From Acinetobacter sp. ANC 3813 (GTDB lineage: Bacteria; Pseudomonadota; Gammaproteobacteria; Pseudomonadales; Moraxellaceae), in NCBI RefSeq assembly GCF_002135435.1, contig NZ_NEGK01000005.1, positions 62,001 through 126,000 of the forward strand: a DNA stretch of 64,000 bases, read 5' to 3'. Of the stretch, positions 40,709 to 50,670 are shown piece after piece. The stretch's first letter is position 1; the number at the start of each line of letters is the position of its first letter. Made by a program: the position numbers and the translations under genes. The notes beneath the pieces were generated by a model. It was not told the DNA's origin, did no database searches, and saw only the letters and a program-made list of their open reading frames with translations.

Positions 40709-40722
40709 CGCTGTTTTTTTTT
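40690..40722. terminator. Bidirectional terminator, overlapping methyltransferase stop
   Basis: ACAGCGCT/AGCGCTGT stem with CAT loop flanked by A6 and T8. The TAG of the plus-strand gene (40706-40708) lies in loop and stem. It also ends the convergent hydrolase gene. Confidence 0.85.
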
Positions 40723-40737
40723 ATCGGAAAAATAATT

Positions 40738-42075
40738 TTATACCGCTTCTAAAAGCTGCATTTTCGCTTTTTGCCACTTTACAAAATTCAGCAAGCGTTC
40801 CGCGACTTCAAAGCTGCCATGCTTAAATAAAGCGCGCAATTGTGTATCTGACGTTTCAAAAATCAGGCATTCAATTTCAAACTCACCTTCTTCATCCTGC
40901 AGGTGTAAAGCCAAATCACGAGGGAATTGAGCCGCCTTTTGTGCAAGCGCTGCATTTTCTAGATTCAGCAGTACACCAAAATAATTCAAATCTGTAACTT
41001 CGGCGTCTATACGCAAATCTGAATGGCGATGGCTTAAATGCGTGAAAGGCTGCTCAATATGAATGCGCTCTTCACCGCGCCGGTCTACTTTTGCCATCTG
41101 CTCACGGCTCATTGGCAAAATACCTTCCAGATTCTGGATTGACTCACCGCGCAAATAAGTGGCAAATAAGTTCATCGTTTCTTTTCGGCGCTGCAGCTGC
41201 GGCACATGATCCGCATTCGCGATCATTGCAAACTGCATATTCGGGCATTGCAGTGCAAAATTGGCATTTTCATGCGGCAAGGTAAAACTGTCGTACTGAC
41301 CGCAAGCCACCAATACATCACATTCTGGGGTAGGTACATTGGTCAAACGCAACAGGCGGTTGCAGTTGATGTCATATCGCTCTTGCTCTGTTCCTGTAAA
41401 TTCCGCCATTTGACGGAAAAACAGTCGCTTCGCTGTTGGCGACATGCGGGTGACATCCATCTTGGCATGGTTGACCAAATATAAAATCACCGCTTGACCG
41501 AACTCATCCATGCGCTGCTCCTGCATCAGGTACAGCGACTCCTCCAGCAGCATGCGCCAGCTCTTACGGGTTTTCTGCATCACACCCATTAAAATCATGC
41601 GTTCAATCAGCTCTGGACGCTGATGCGCTAAGCAGGAAGCAACCACTGAACCCAATGACATGCCTAATACAGCAACTTTCTGCATGCCCACAATATCCAG
41701 CCAAGTACCAAGCATGCCGGCTAAATCCTCCAGCTCTAAAGTACCTGCGGAAAGGCCGCTGTCGACATTGGTAATTTGCTGATTGGAGCCCATAGAGGGC
41801 AAATCAATTAGAATAATCGGGCCAGCAGTAAACAACTGTTCGACACAGTATTTATAAGAATTGAAGTTTTGAAATGCGCCGCCAATGATCACCATAGGTG
41901 TCATATGCAGAGTGTCTGGGCGCGCAATTGCCATATATTCGACTTTCCAGCCGTCAATCCATGTCGTTCGCGCCGGTTTTTTAAAGCTGTCTCGGTCGTA
42001 TAAATCAAAAAAGTGGTACTGCGCCATATTGCCGTGTACTTCCGTGTCCATTTTGATAATGGAATTCATGTTCAT
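40738..42075 (-). CDS. Alpha/beta hydrolase fused to a PilZ-like domain
   Basis: The N-terminal 320 residues form an alpha/beta-hydrolase: nucleophile elbow GMSLGS (Ser140), oxyanion region VIIGGAFQ, Asp in VACGQYDSF, and His in ANADHVPQ. The C-terminal 116 residues (from about 330) look like a PilZ c-di-GMP receptor: RRGEERIHI supplies RxxxR (Arg333-Arg337), and DLNYFG (Asp362-Gly367) stands for D/N-x-S-x-x-G, with Ser replaced by Asn. Binding may be altered. The start is 42075 or 42069 (GGAGGA lies just before). It would couple a hydrolase to c-di-GMP. Substrate unknown. Confidence 0.78.
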   Translation of the reverse strand: MNMNSIIKMDTEVHGNMAQYHFFDLYDRDSFKKPARTTWIDGWKVEYMAIARPDTLHMTPMVIIGGAFQNFNSYKYCVEQLFTAGPIILIDLPSMGSNQQITNVDSGLSAGTLELEDLAGMLGTWLDIVGMQKVAVLGMSLGSVVASCLAHQRPELIERMILMGVMQKTRKSWRMLLEESLYLMQEQRMDEFGQAVILYLVNHAKMDVTRMSPTAKRLFFRQMAEFTGTEQERYDINCNRLLRLTNVPTPECDVLVACGQYDSFTLPHENANFALQCPNMQFAMIANADHVPQLQRRKETMNLFATYLRGESIQNLEGILPMSREQMAKVDRRGEERIHIEQPFTHLSHRHSDLRIDAEVTDLNYFGVLLNLENAALAQKAAQFPRDLALHLQDEEGEFEIECLIFETSDTQLRALFKHGSFEVAERLLNFVKWQKAKMQLLEAV

Positions 42076-42374
42076 TCCTCCATCCTTCCTGCCTTATTTT
42101 TATTGTGCAAGAAATTAATGAGAGCTGCCTGCAGCTAGCGTCCTGCTCTTTTGTCGTTATTTGTATGACTTCAATGTCAGTAATGTTTCATTCTATACAG
42201 GAGATGATTTTACACGCAACTGCTAATGCCGCCGCTCATCTGCTTTATTGTCTAAAACAATTTCAAAATGTGAATGCGTTTCGAATTAAAAGGCTAAATC
42301 TGGCGTCATAACGCTTCATTGTCTGATCTGAGGCTGTTAATATCAGATGGAAATTTCTAAGTGATCAAACCGCT

Positions 42375-43640
42375 ATGCAACAGTCTATTGAACAATACAT
42401 GCAAACGGTAGGACAACAGGCGCGCCAAGCATCTCGCGTGTTAGCCAGTGCTTCTACTGAATCTAAAAACAATGCGCTTTCTGCTATTTATACCGCTTTG
42501 CAAAACAGTGAAGCTGATATTTTAGCAGCCAACAAAATGGATATGACCAAGGCGCACAGCAACAACTTGGACAGTGCCCTGCTTGATCGCTTAGAACTTA
42601 CCCCCTCGCGCTTTAAAGGCATGCTGCAAGGCTTAAAAGATGTCATTGGATTGAAAGACCCCATTGGCGAAATTACCGATATGGCATACCGCCCCACAGG
42701 CATTCAGCTGGGTAAAATGCGTGTGCCATTAGGTGTCGTCGGCATGATTTATGAGTCGCGCCCGAATGTCACGTTGGAAGCGGCCTCTTTGGCGTTAAAG
42801 TCTGGCAATGCCATTATTTTGCGCGGCGGCTCAGAAGCGCTGGAATCCAACCAAGCGATTGCAGCGGCCATTCAGCACGGTTTAAAAGCGGCAGGCTTGC
42901 CTGAAAATTCAGTTCAGGTGATTAATACCACAGACCGCAGTGCGGTGGGTCAGCTGATCACCATGCCTGAATATGTGGATGTGATTGTGCCCCGCGGCGG
43001 CAAAGGCCTGATTGAGCGTATTACCGAAGAAGCGCGTGTGCCTGTGATTAAACATCTGGACGGCAACTGTCACGTGTATGTAGAAGCGCAGGCCGATTTG
43101 CAAAAAGCTTTGCCAATCGCTTTAAACGCAAAAACACACCGTTACGGCGTATGCAATGCCATGGAAACGTTACTGGTCGATGAAAAGGTCGCTGAAGAGT
43201 TCCTGCCGAATATTGCGGAGCTGTATGCGCAGAAACAAGTTGAACTGCGCGGCTGTGCTGAAACCCGACGCATTTTAGGCGGGCATGTGGTTACGGCTAC
43301 AGAAGAAGACTGGTATGAGGAATATCTGGGGCCTATTTTGGCGGTTAAAGTGGTCAGCGGCATTGATGAAGCCATTGATCATATTAACAAATACGGTTCA
43401 CACCATACCGATGCCATCATTACTGAAAACTTCAGCTTAGCGCGCAAATTCTTGGCCGCTGTAGACTCCAGCTCAGTGATGATCAACGCCTCTACCCGTT
43501 TCGCGGATGGCTTTGAATATGGCTTAGGCGCTGAAATCGGGATTTCAACCGATAAAATCCATGCCCGCGGCCCTGTAGGATTAGAAGGCCTGACTTCACA
43601 AAAATGGGTGGTCTTTGGCGATGGTCAAATCCGCCAATAA
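42375..43640 (+). CDS. proA: Gamma-glutamyl phosphate reductase
   Basis: ProA reduces gamma-glutamyl phosphate to glutamate semialdehyde in proline synthesis. The 421-aa aldehyde-dehydrogenase-fold protein has [30 protein letters not shown], and the catalytic Cys in [13 protein letters not shown]. proB is not adjacent. A good terminator follows. Confidence 0.97.
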   Translation: MQQSIEQYMQTVGQQARQASRVLASASTESKNNALSAIYTALQNSEADILAANKMDMTKAHSNNLDSALLDRLELTPSRFKGMLQGLKDVIGLKDPIGEITDMAYRPTGIQLGKMRVPLGVVGMIYESRPNVTLEAASLALKSGNAIILRGGSEALESNQAIAAAIQHGLKAAGLPENSVQVINTTDRSAVGQLITMPEYVDVIVPRGGKGLIERITEEARVPVIKHLDGNCHVYVEAQADLQKALPIALNAKTHRYGVCNAMETLLVDEKVAEEFLPNIAELYAQKQVELRGCAETRRILGGHVVTATEEDWYEEYLGPILAVKVVSGIDEAIDHINKYGSHHTDAIITENFSLARKFLAAVDSSSVMINASTRFADGFEYGLGAEIGISTDKIHARGPVGLEGLTSQKWVVFGDGQIRQ

Positions 43641-44290
43641 GCTGAATTCTGCCATAAATAAAGCTCCGTTCAGGGGCTTTATTTTTTCCAAGACCTTTCT
43701 GCCGGGAACAAAGGTCAACTTCAAGATAGGCATCTTCGAGCCAAATAAAATCTTCACAAAGCCATTTCGATTGCTGATCTAAATGATCTGCCTCAGCCTT
43801 TACTGTAAAATTTTTTGATTCAATTCATAAAAAATAAAGATAGAACAGCCATGAAAACGCTGATATTTTAATCAAAAGCATCTTGCGTTTTTGAACATTT
43901 GAAACGCATATATCAAGTGCGCGCATTCTTTTGAAACGCAGCTTAGCTTTCGTGACCCTGTGTCCACCTAAAAGAAAAAAATAAAACCATAATTTTTGTA
44001 TGTGTTTTATTACTGAGCAGTTTTTGCATGCTATTGTAAATTATTGACAGCTGAAGCACCTGATCCGCCTAGACTATTTCATTAATAAATGAAAACTATG
44101 AACTGATAAATTTTAATTATTATTGAGAAATGGGTCGATAGTGCTTAAGTCTAATCTCCTAAAGTCTATCTAGGACAGAAAAACATCGCATGTTAAAACA
44201 TCATCACTGATCTAAATTGCACCAATAAAAAGTTATGCATTCAGATCATGTGAGGGATAAGTACTTTAATTAGAATTCGGGTAAAAAAAC
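43641..44290. other. 650-bp gap between proA and ackA
   Basis: After the proA terminator the region is AT-rich and should hold the ackA promoter. I see no tRNA, and no gene with a start and ribosome site. A minus-strand frame open from about 43835 leftward (reading EADHLDQQSKWLCEDFIWLE) has no ATG, GTG or TTG start and is not called. Confidence 0.5.
43656..43687 (+). terminator. proA terminator
   Basis: AAATAAAGC/GCTTTATTT stem around TCC/GGG (one T-G pair) with T6. Confidence 0.8.
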
Positions 44291-45508
44291 GTGTCTACAT
44301 CAGTATTAGTAATTAACTGCGGTTCATCTTCAATTAAATATGCGTTGGTTTCTGAACGTCGAGAAGACCGTATTTTTGGTTTGGCAGAAAACTTAGGTTC
44401 TCCAGAAGCTCGAATTAAAGGTATTACTGCAGGCGGCGCGCCGCTTGAGCTGTCTATTCCTGACGCGAACCATGAAAAAGCCTTGGAAATTATTTTAGAA
44501 CGCTTGTCGCACTACAATCCGCAAGCGATCGGCCACCGCGTTGTACACGGCGGCACCTTAACCAAAGCAGAATTATTAACACCAGAAATTATTGACCGCA
44601 TCCGTGCAGCGACGCCGCTGGCGCCATTGCACAACCCTGCGCATCTGGTTGGAATTGACGCAACAATGCGCCTGTTCCCGCAATTGCCGCAGGTGGCTGT
44701 ATTTGATACCGCATTCCATCAAACCATGCCGTCGCATGCTTACCGCTATGCATTGCCAAAATTCCTTTATACACAGCACAACGTGCGCCGTTATGGTTTC
44801 CACGGCACCAGCCATGCCTATGTTTCTGAACGCGGTTCAGAGCTGGCTGGCAGCTTCAAGCAAGGCGGCTGGCTCACAGCGCATTTAGGCAATGGCAGCT
44901 CAACCTGCGCGATTTGGAATGGTCAATCGGTAGATACCTCGATGGGCTTAACTCCGCTGGAAGGCGTAGTCATGGGTACCCGCAGCGGTGACGTAGACCC
45001 AAGTATCCACAGTTTCTTGGCTTCTAATTTAGGCTGGGATATTTACAAAATTGACAAAATGCTGAACAGCCAGTCTGGCTTATTAGGCCTATCAGACCTT
45101 TCCAATGACATGCGTACACTGATTGATGCCGCTGATCAAGGCAACGAAGATGCCGCGCTGGCCATTGAAGTATTCTGCTACCGTTTAGCAAAATCTTTAG
45201 CAGCCTTAAGCTGTGGCCTGCCGCGCATTGACGGCTTATTCTTCACTGGCGGCATTGGCGAAAACTCTGCGCTGATCCGTGAAAAAACTCTAGCCTACCT
45301 GCCGCACTTTGGCTTTAACTTAAGCAAAGACAAAAATGACAGCTTAAAACGCGGTACTGAAGGCCGAATTGATGCCGGCGCTGGCCCGCAAATTTGGGTT
45401 GTTCCGACCGATGAAGAAGGCCGCATTGCTAAAGAAACGCAAAACGTGGTGGAGCTAGAGGTAACTGCCGCAAAAAAGTCTAAAGCGGAAGATGAAGCTG
45501 TAGCATAA
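44291..45508 (+). CDS. ackA: Acetate kinase
   Basis: AckA converts acetyl phosphate plus ADP to acetate plus [19 protein letters not shown] opens the sugar-kinase fold; [12 protein letters not shown] (catalytic Asp), [11 protein letters not shown] and [14 protein letters not shown] follow. 405 aa. It starts at GTG 44291 after GGGTA. A Lys/Glu/Ala tail after VELEV is typical of gammaproteobacterial forms. pta follows 57 bp later. Confidence 0.97.
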   Translation: MSTSVLVINCGSSSIKYALVSERREDRIFGLAENLGSPEARIKGITAGGAPLELSIPDANHEKALEIILERLSHYNPQAIGHRVVHGGTLTKAELLTPEIIDRIRAATPLAPLHNPAHLVGIDATMRLFPQLPQVAVFDTAFHQTMPSHAYRYALPKFLYTQHNVRRYGFHGTSHAYVSERGSELAGSFKQGGWLTAHLGNGSSTCAIWNGQSVDTSMGLTPLEGVVMGTRSGDVDPSIHSFLASNLGWDIYKIDKMLNSQSGLLGLSDLSNDMRTLIDAADQGNEDAALAIEVFCYRLAKSLAALSCGLPRIDGLFFTGGIGENSALIREKTLAYLPHFGFNLSKDKNDSLKRGTEGRIDAGAGPQIWVVPTDEEGRIAKETQNVVELEVTAAKKSKAEDEAVA

Positions 45509-45565
45509 GCTGCAGCTTCCACCACCCTTTCGGGTTCAATATTTTATTTTTAGTTTAGATGCCTT

Positions 45566-47707
45566 ATGAAAACAATTTTACTCGTGCCCACTGGGGAAGG
45601 TGTAGGCTTAACATCTGCATGTTTAGGCTTAATTTATGCATTGGAATGCCAAGGCATTAAAGCAGGTTTTTTAAAGCCTTTTTCTCAAGAACCACAATCG
45701 GCTGCTGACCGCACCACGGCGCTGTACCGCCATTTATTTAATAATGAAACGGTTGAACCGATCAGCCACGCCGCTGTTTTGCGCCGTTTGAGCCAAGATG
45801 AAAATGACGAACTGCTGGAAGACGCAGTCCGCCTGCACCGTGAAATTGCCAAGAAGCATGATCTGATTATTGTTGAAGGGGTTTTGCCCAACAGCCGCGA
45901 TGCCTATGCAGCTGGCTTAAATGCTGACCTTGCCAAAGCTTTGGATGCCAAAGTCGTGATTGTCAGCACTGCTGATATGAATAATGCAGCGGCGGCGGCA
46001 GAAAAAGTTGAAACCCTCGCGCGCAACTTTGGCGGCGCCAGCAATGAGCGTACCGCAGGTGTGCTGTTCATGCGGACCAAAGGCTTGCCTGAAGGTTCGG
46101 CGCAAGTGCCTGTAACCTTAGATCCAAGCCTTCGTCTCATCCGCGATACAGCAATTTTTTCGGAGCAGCTGCAAAAATACAATGCGCAGCTGGGTGCTGA
46201 AAAATTCCCAGTGATTGGCCTTATACCCTTCAGCAATACATTAAGCGTGCCGCGCATGTCTGATTTGGCCGCGCATATTTCTGCGCACTGGATTAACGAA
46301 GGCGAAGCGAAACAGCGCCGTGTGCTGCACAGCAGCCTGATCGCTTCCAATATTGAACATGAACTGCATAAATTTGTAGCTGGCGAGCTGATCATCAGCG
46401 CATCAGACCGTATTGACGTCTTGCTGGCAAGCAGCCTAGCAAGCAGCAATGGCATTCCGCTGGCGGGCTTGGTCTTAACAGAACACCATCAGCCGAATGA
46501 ACATGTACTGAACTTCTGCCAAACAGCGATCAAGCAGGGTTTACCAATTTTGCATACCCCGCTAAGCACCTTTGAAACAGCGCAGGAACTGGCGAATCTC
46601 AGCAATGAAATTCCAGTAGATGATACTGAACGCGCAGAACAAGTGACCCGTTTTGTATCCAGCCATATTGACCCTGAGTGGATTACACAGCTGATCAATG
46701 GCTCACACAAACCGCGTCTGTCTCCTTCTGCTTTCCGTCATGAGCTGGTGCAAAAATCAATTGCTGCCAAAAAGCGCATTGTGCTGCCAGAGGGTGATGA
46801 ACCGCGTACCGTACAAGCAGCCGCCATTTGCCAATCCCGCGGCATTGCGCAGTGTGTCCTTTTAGCCAAACCTGAAGCGGTCGTTGAAGTCGCGAAAGCG
46901 CGCGGCATTGAACTGCCGTATGACTTAGAAATTATTGACCCAGACTTGATTCGCGACAACTATGTCGAAAAAATGGTTGAACTGCGCAAAGGCAAAATCA
47001 ATGAGCTGCAGGCGCGTGAACAGCTGCAGGATACCGTTGTGCTGGGCACCATGATGCTGGCGCTAGATCAAGTCGATGGCTTGGTTTCTGGTGCCGTACA
47101 TACCACGGCCAATACTGTACGCCCTGCATTCCAGCTGATTAAAACTGCTCCTGAATATTCATTGGTGTCTTCAGTCTTCTTTATGCTCCTGCCGGATGAA
47201 GTCTATGTGTACGGCGACTGTGCGATTAATCCAGATCCAACAGCAGTTGAATTGGCGGAAATTGCGATTCAGTCTGCAGACTCTGCCAAAGCATTTGGTA
47301 TTGACCCGCGCATTGCGATGATTTCTTATTCTACAGGTACTTCAGGCGCTGGCGCAGATGTAGAAAAAGTTGCGGAAGCCACCCGCATTGCGCAAGAACG
47401 CCGTCCTGATTTACTCATCGATGGCCCATTGCAATACGATGCAGCATCTGTGGAAAGTGTTGGACGCTCAAAAGCGCCTGATTCAAAAGTGGCTGGCCGC
47501 GCTAATGTATTTATTTTCCCAGATTTGAATACAGGCAACACCACCTATAAAGCGGTTCAACGCTCTGCCGATGTCGTCAGCGTGGGGCCAATGCTGCAAG
47601 GTCTTAACAAGCCTGTGAATGACTTGTCGCGCGGCGCATTGGTCGATGACATTGTGTTTACCATTGCCCTCACTGCAATTCAATCTGAACAGCAGGAAGC
47701 GCAATAA
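45566..47707 (+). CDS. pta: Phosphate acetyltransferase (long form)
   Basis: Pta interconverts acetyl-CoA and acetyl phosphate. The 713-aa protein is the long type: an N-terminal P-loop-like/BioD-related region (LVPTGEGVGLTSACLGLIYAL), a central DRTGG domain, and a C-terminal PTA domain from about residue 390 (KRIVLPEGDEPRTVQAAA, SYSTGTSGAGADVEK). It works with ackA for acetate overflow or assimilation. A very strong terminator follows. Confidence 0.97.
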   Translation: MKTILLVPTGEGVGLTSACLGLIYALECQGIKAGFLKPFSQEPQSAADRTTALYRHLFNNETVEPISHAAVLRRLSQDENDELLEDAVRLHREIAKKHDLIIVEGVLPNSRDAYAAGLNADLAKALDAKVVIVSTADMNNAAAAAEKVETLARNFGGASNERTAGVLFMRTKGLPEGSAQVPVTLDPSLRLIRDTAIFSEQLQKYNAQLGAEKFPVIGLIPFSNTLSVPRMSDLAAHISAHWINEGEAKQRRVLHSSLIASNIEHELHKFVAGELIISASDRIDVLLASSLASSNGIPLAGLVLTEHHQPNEHVLNFCQTAIKQGLPILHTPLSTFETAQELANLSNEIPVDDTERAEQVTRFVSSHIDPEWITQLINGSHKPRLSPSAFRHELVQKSIAAKKRIVLPEGDEPRTVQAAAICQSRGIAQCVLLAKPEAVVEVAKARGIELPYDLEIIDPDLIRDNYVEKMVELRKGKINELQAREQLQDTVVLGTMMLALDQVDGLVSGAVHTTANTVRPAFQLIKTAPEYSLVSSVFFMLLPDEVYVYGDCAINPDPTAVELAEIAIQSADSAKAFGIDPRIAMISYSTGTSGAGADVEKVAEATRIAQERRPDLLIDGPLQYDAASVESVGRSKAPDSKVAGRANVFIFPDLNTGNTTYKAVQRSADVVSVGPMLQGLNKPVNDLSRGALVDDIVFTIALTAIQSEQQEAQ

Positions 47708-47741
47708 TTTAAAAGCTTAGTTTGACAGTTGATACTCAGCG

Positions 47742-47773
47742 CCATCCAATCGAAAGATTGGATGGTTTTTTTT
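47742..47773 (+). terminator. ackA-pta terminator
   Basis: CCATCCAATC/GATTGGATGG perfect 10-bp stem with a GAAA tetraloop and T8. Confidence 0.92.
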
Positions 47774-47866
47774 GGCTGTGAATATGCACAAACGTACAAT
47801 ACAGCTGGCCTATCTTGGCCTTAGGCTGTGCCCTGTAAAATTTAACGCAATTTCAGCGAGCACAGC

Positions 47867-48463
47867 ATGGAAATTTTTCTTTATACCTTAAGCGTGATGT
47901 ACAGCCCTGGCCCTGTCAATTTCATGGGTCTGAATTCAGGGCTGACTGGACAGCTGAAAAAAACTGCAGGATTTTTTGCTGGTGTCGGCTCTGCCATGCT
48001 GATTTTATTTCTGCTGTTCGGCTATATGGGGCAAGCCATTATTCCGCGCCAATGGCTGCATTATATTGCACTCATCGGCGCGCTCTACACTTTTTATATT
48101 GCATGGAAAATGCTGAGAGCCAATATTCAATCCAGCCAGCAGAATACGCAAGCGCTGAGTTTTTGGAATGGCTTATTGATTCAGCTGCTCAACCCCAAAG
48201 CCATCTTGGTGATTTTACCTGTGACTGCCGTGATGTACCCTGCAGCGCAGATTACAGGCGCTATGATTTTCATAGTTTCATTGCTGATTTCAATTGGCGC
48301 TTCAGGCGCGCCCTTTGCATATGCAGTGGCCGGCAAATTGCTGGGTAATAAAATTGAAAATCCAATCTGGTTCAACCGCCTCAATAAAGTGATGGGGGTT
48401 TTACTGATTGCCTCTGGCTTATTCATGCTGCGTGATTTTTTACAAGGCGCACATCTGATCTGA
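47867..48463 (+). CDS. LysE/RhtB-family exporter
   Basis: The 198-aa protein has six TM helices, with the family SPGPVNFMGLNSGL in TM1 and LLIQLLNPKAILVILPV in TM4. It exports amino acids or related metabolites; substrate unknown. It is convergent with an AraC regulator with only 19 bp between the stops, an arrangement often seen for exporter-regulator pairs. Confidence 0.88.
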   Translation: MEIFLYTLSVMYSPGPVNFMGLNSGLTGQLKKTAGFFAGVGSAMLILFLLFGYMGQAIIPRQWLHYIALIGALYTFYIAWKMLRANIQSSQQNTQALSFWNGLLIQLLNPKAILVILPVTAVMYPAAQITGAMIFIVSLLISIGASGAPFAYAVAGKLLGNKIENPIWFNRLNKVMGVLLIASGLFMLRDFLQGAHLI

Positions 48464-48482
48464 AACAGTCTATTTACAGCTT

Positions 48483-49313
48483 TTAAGGTTTAGAGCTGAT
48501 GCTGCGCCACTGTGCGGGGCTTAAGCCATAAGCCTGCAGAAAATGCCGTGTCATATGGCTTTGATCAAAAAAACCTGCCAGCATGGCTGCATCGGCAATT
48601 GAGCGTCCGGCAATCAGTCCTGCCTTGACCTGCTCCAATCGGCGCATGGTCATATAACGGTGCGGACTGGTGCCAAACAGCAGCCGAAAATCCCGTGATA
48701 GACGCCAACGGTCACGGCCTGTATTTTGTTCTAAATCTTCCAAGCTTAAGTTCAAATGCAAATTATCTAGAATATATTCACGCGCGCGTTCTGCAGCGCG
48801 GTAATCATACGTATGTATTTTACTTGGATGCTTTGAAGACACCTCATTTAAGGCCATCGCCAAATCATACAGCGCATCGTCCTCTTCCAATTGCGCTATG
48901 GGCTGCTGCATATGCCGCATAAAAGTATCTGTCGCATGAAATAAACGCGGATCGGCACTCAAAGCCTGCGGAATAAACGGCAGCGGCTTGCCCTGCAAAA
49001 TCTGCTGAATCACGGCAGGCTCTATATAAACCATGCGGTAGCGGAAGCCATAGTCTGAGCCAGATTCGCCATCATGCTTTTCATCGGGATGAATCACCAT
49101 AGTCATGCCTGGACGGCTATGCTGTTTCTCCCCTTTATAATGAAAGCTTTGCACGCCAGACAATGTTCTGCCTATGGCATAGGTATCGTGGCGGTGCGGC
49201 TCATAGGCATGATCAGAAAAAAAAGCTTCGATGCGCTCAATTTTAGGATACGAAGCATACTCAGATGCCTCTGCCCTAAAAATCCAATCTTTTTCAGTGG
49301 AATATTTAGCCAT
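48483..49313 (-). CDS. AraC-family transcriptional regulator
   Basis: The 276-aa protein has an N-terminal cupin-like effector domain (HRHDTYAIGRTLSGVQSFHYKG, about residues 35-120) and a C-terminal double HTH (about residues 170-276; LEDLEQNTGRDRWRLSRDFR, IADAAMLAGFFDQSHMTRHF). It probably senses a small molecule and acts on the convergent LysE-type gene or others. The target is not shown by the sequence. Confidence 0.9.
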   Translation of the reverse strand: MAKYSTEKDWIFRAEASEYASYPKIERIEAFFSDHAYEPHRHDTYAIGRTLSGVQSFHYKGEKQHSRPGMTMVIHPDEKHDGESGSDYGFRYRMVYIEPAVIQQILQGKPLPFIPQALSADPRLFHATDTFMRHMQQPIAQLEEDDALYDLAMALNEVSSKHPSKIHTYDYRAAERAREYILDNLHLNLSLEDLEQNTGRDRWRLSRDFRLLFGTSPHRYMTMRRLEQVKAGLIAGRSIADAAMLAGFFDQSHMTRHFLQAYGLSPAQWRSISSKP

Positions 49314-49540
49314 CTGTATTTGCCTCTTTAAACGTCCATCACAGTGTAGATGAATTTAAAATTTCTGTGCAATGCAGATGCTGCCACTCAGAATTGCAGC
49401 TGACTTAAAGATACTTTAAATTTTAAGCTTTAAAACACCCGCCCAAAATTTAAGATTTTGAACACTGGCCATCATCAATATGCTTGGTTCTAAGCTAAAA
49501 TGGCATCAAATATCATGAACACAAATACAGCGCAACCAAC

Positions 49541-50152
49541 TTAAGATTTTCGCGCCAACCAGACCGTATGCCCTGTACAATCGGCATCTTCAGCAATCAT
49601 CTTTAACACCTCAAAACCATGCGCTGACAATAAGGCTTGATATTCTTCTAAAGACAAACTGGCATGATACAAAGCTTCACCAAACATATCGCCAATCGCC
49701 TCACCTTCTGCTGGACCGCTCGTAAACATGAGCACCGTGCCTTTAGCTGAAAACTTTGAAAATTGCTGGAACATTTGACGCTGATCATCTGCTGTTAAAT
49801 GAAAGAAACTGTCCCATGCCAAAATGCCATGGAATTTTTGTTCCAAATGCACACAGCGCATATCTGCCAAATGCCATACTTGATTGGGAAAATTATGCTG
49901 CGCCATCTCAATCATGGCTCCTGAACTGTCTACACCGGTCAGCGCATGACCATGCCCAATCAAATAGTCCGCAATCGGCCGACCTGAACCGCAGCCCAAG
50001 TCTAAAATTTCGGCCTGCTGCGGCAGGACAGCTAAAAATGCATCTAGCCAGCTTTTTTCATATAGATGCCCGCCGCGCAGAGCCGTCCAAGCGCGCCCAT
50101 GTTTTTTATAGATTTCGATAATATTTTGAGCAAGATGCGCCTGATCATCCAT
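49541..50152 (-). CDS. Class I SAM-dependent methyltransferase
   Basis: The 203-aa Rossmann methyltransferase has EILDLGCGSGRPIADYLIGH (motif I), ALTGVDSSGAMIEMAQ (motif II), and ILAWDSFFHLTADDQR. It resembles small-molecule methyltransferases of the Methyltransf_11/25 type. Substrate unknown. A small membrane-peptide gene lies 106 bp upstream on the same strand, separated by a terminator. Confidence 0.82.
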   Translation of the reverse strand: MDDQAHLAQNIIEIYKKHGRAWTALRGGHLYEKSWLDAFLAVLPQQAEILDLGCGSGRPIADYLIGHGHALTGVDSSGAMIEMAQHNFPNQVWHLADMRCVHLEQKFHGILAWDSFFHLTADDQRQMFQQFSKFSAKGTVLMFTSGPAEGEAIGDMFGEALYHASLSLEEYQALLSAHGFEVLKMIAEDADCTGHTVWLARKS

Positions 50153-50242
50153 CGCGAATGCCTAGAAGTTTTTTGATCAGTATAAAGAAAGAAGGAAAAG
50201 AAATTGAAGCTTTAGAATGCAGGTACAAAATTTTAGACATAA

Positions 50243-50278
50243 AAAAAGAAGATTAAGCTTAGGCTTGATCTTCTTTTT
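50243..50278 (-). terminator. Long-stem terminator of the small ORF
   Basis: AAAAAGAAGATTAAGC pairs with GCTTGATCTTCTTTTT (one G-T pair, otherwise perfect) around a TTAG loop, with U7 on the minus strand. The last codons and stop of the small ORF lie in the stem. Confidence 0.9.
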
Positions 50279-50345
50279 GGCCGTACATCCAAGTTGCTGC
50301 GATATATACACAAAAGCCCGCAGCCATCAAAATACCTGTAAGCAT
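50259..50345 (-). CDS. 28-residue single-TM small membrane peptide
   Basis: The peptide begins MLTGILMAAGFCVYIAATWM, a 20-residue hydrophobic helix, and ends in the hydrophilic tail KEDQA. GAGA lies about nine bases before the ATG, and a CTCATT/AATGAG hairpin in the leader overlaps it, so translation may be controlled. The stop codon is inside a strong intrinsic terminator, which argues for a short dedicated transcript. Similar in design to CydX- or Ynh-type small proteins, but I do not recognise the sequence. A small RNA with an accidental frame is the alternative. Confidence 0.45.
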   Translation of the reverse strand: MLTGILMAAGFCVYIAATWMYGQKEDQA

Positions 50346-50670
50346 CTTTTCGATCTCATTTTTGAATGAGCTTATTATGCGAAAGAAATATTACAGCTAT
50401 ATGACAATATGACACTTTTATGAATTTAATATTTATCGTTAATTTTCAATAATATAACAAGTTTCATTGTATTTAAATCCTGATTTAACGCAGTTTTATT
50501 GCATGAAATACGCCCTATATTGCTGAATATTTCAGCATATATGACAGTTATGGCGGCTATAAAAAACGATCTTAAACTTTCGGCCAAAGCCCGTTCAAAA
50601 TACCCACAACCTGCTCATTTTGCCTTATAATTTAGCCCGCTAGCTATCAGCCCGCTCAAGAGATATTTGT

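Larger units (their letters stand above)
50153..50670. other. 518-bp gap between methyltransferase and fumarase genes
   Basis: Holds a strong hairpin terminator (50243-50278), a small ORF ending inside it (50259-50345), and the fumarase promoter region (a TATAAT at 50626-50631, without a clear -35 at normal spacing). The rest is AT-rich with nothing I can support. Confidence 0.55.

Noticed and set aside
43690..43860. Open minus-strand frame reading EADHLDQQSKWLCEDFIWLE after proA
   Set aside because: It has no ATG, GTG or TTG start and runs into antisense of proA. Could be a remnant but support is too thin.
45904..46455. Long minus-strand frame opposite pta
   Set aside because: Shadow of pta codon use; Ser/Arg-rich with no domain features.
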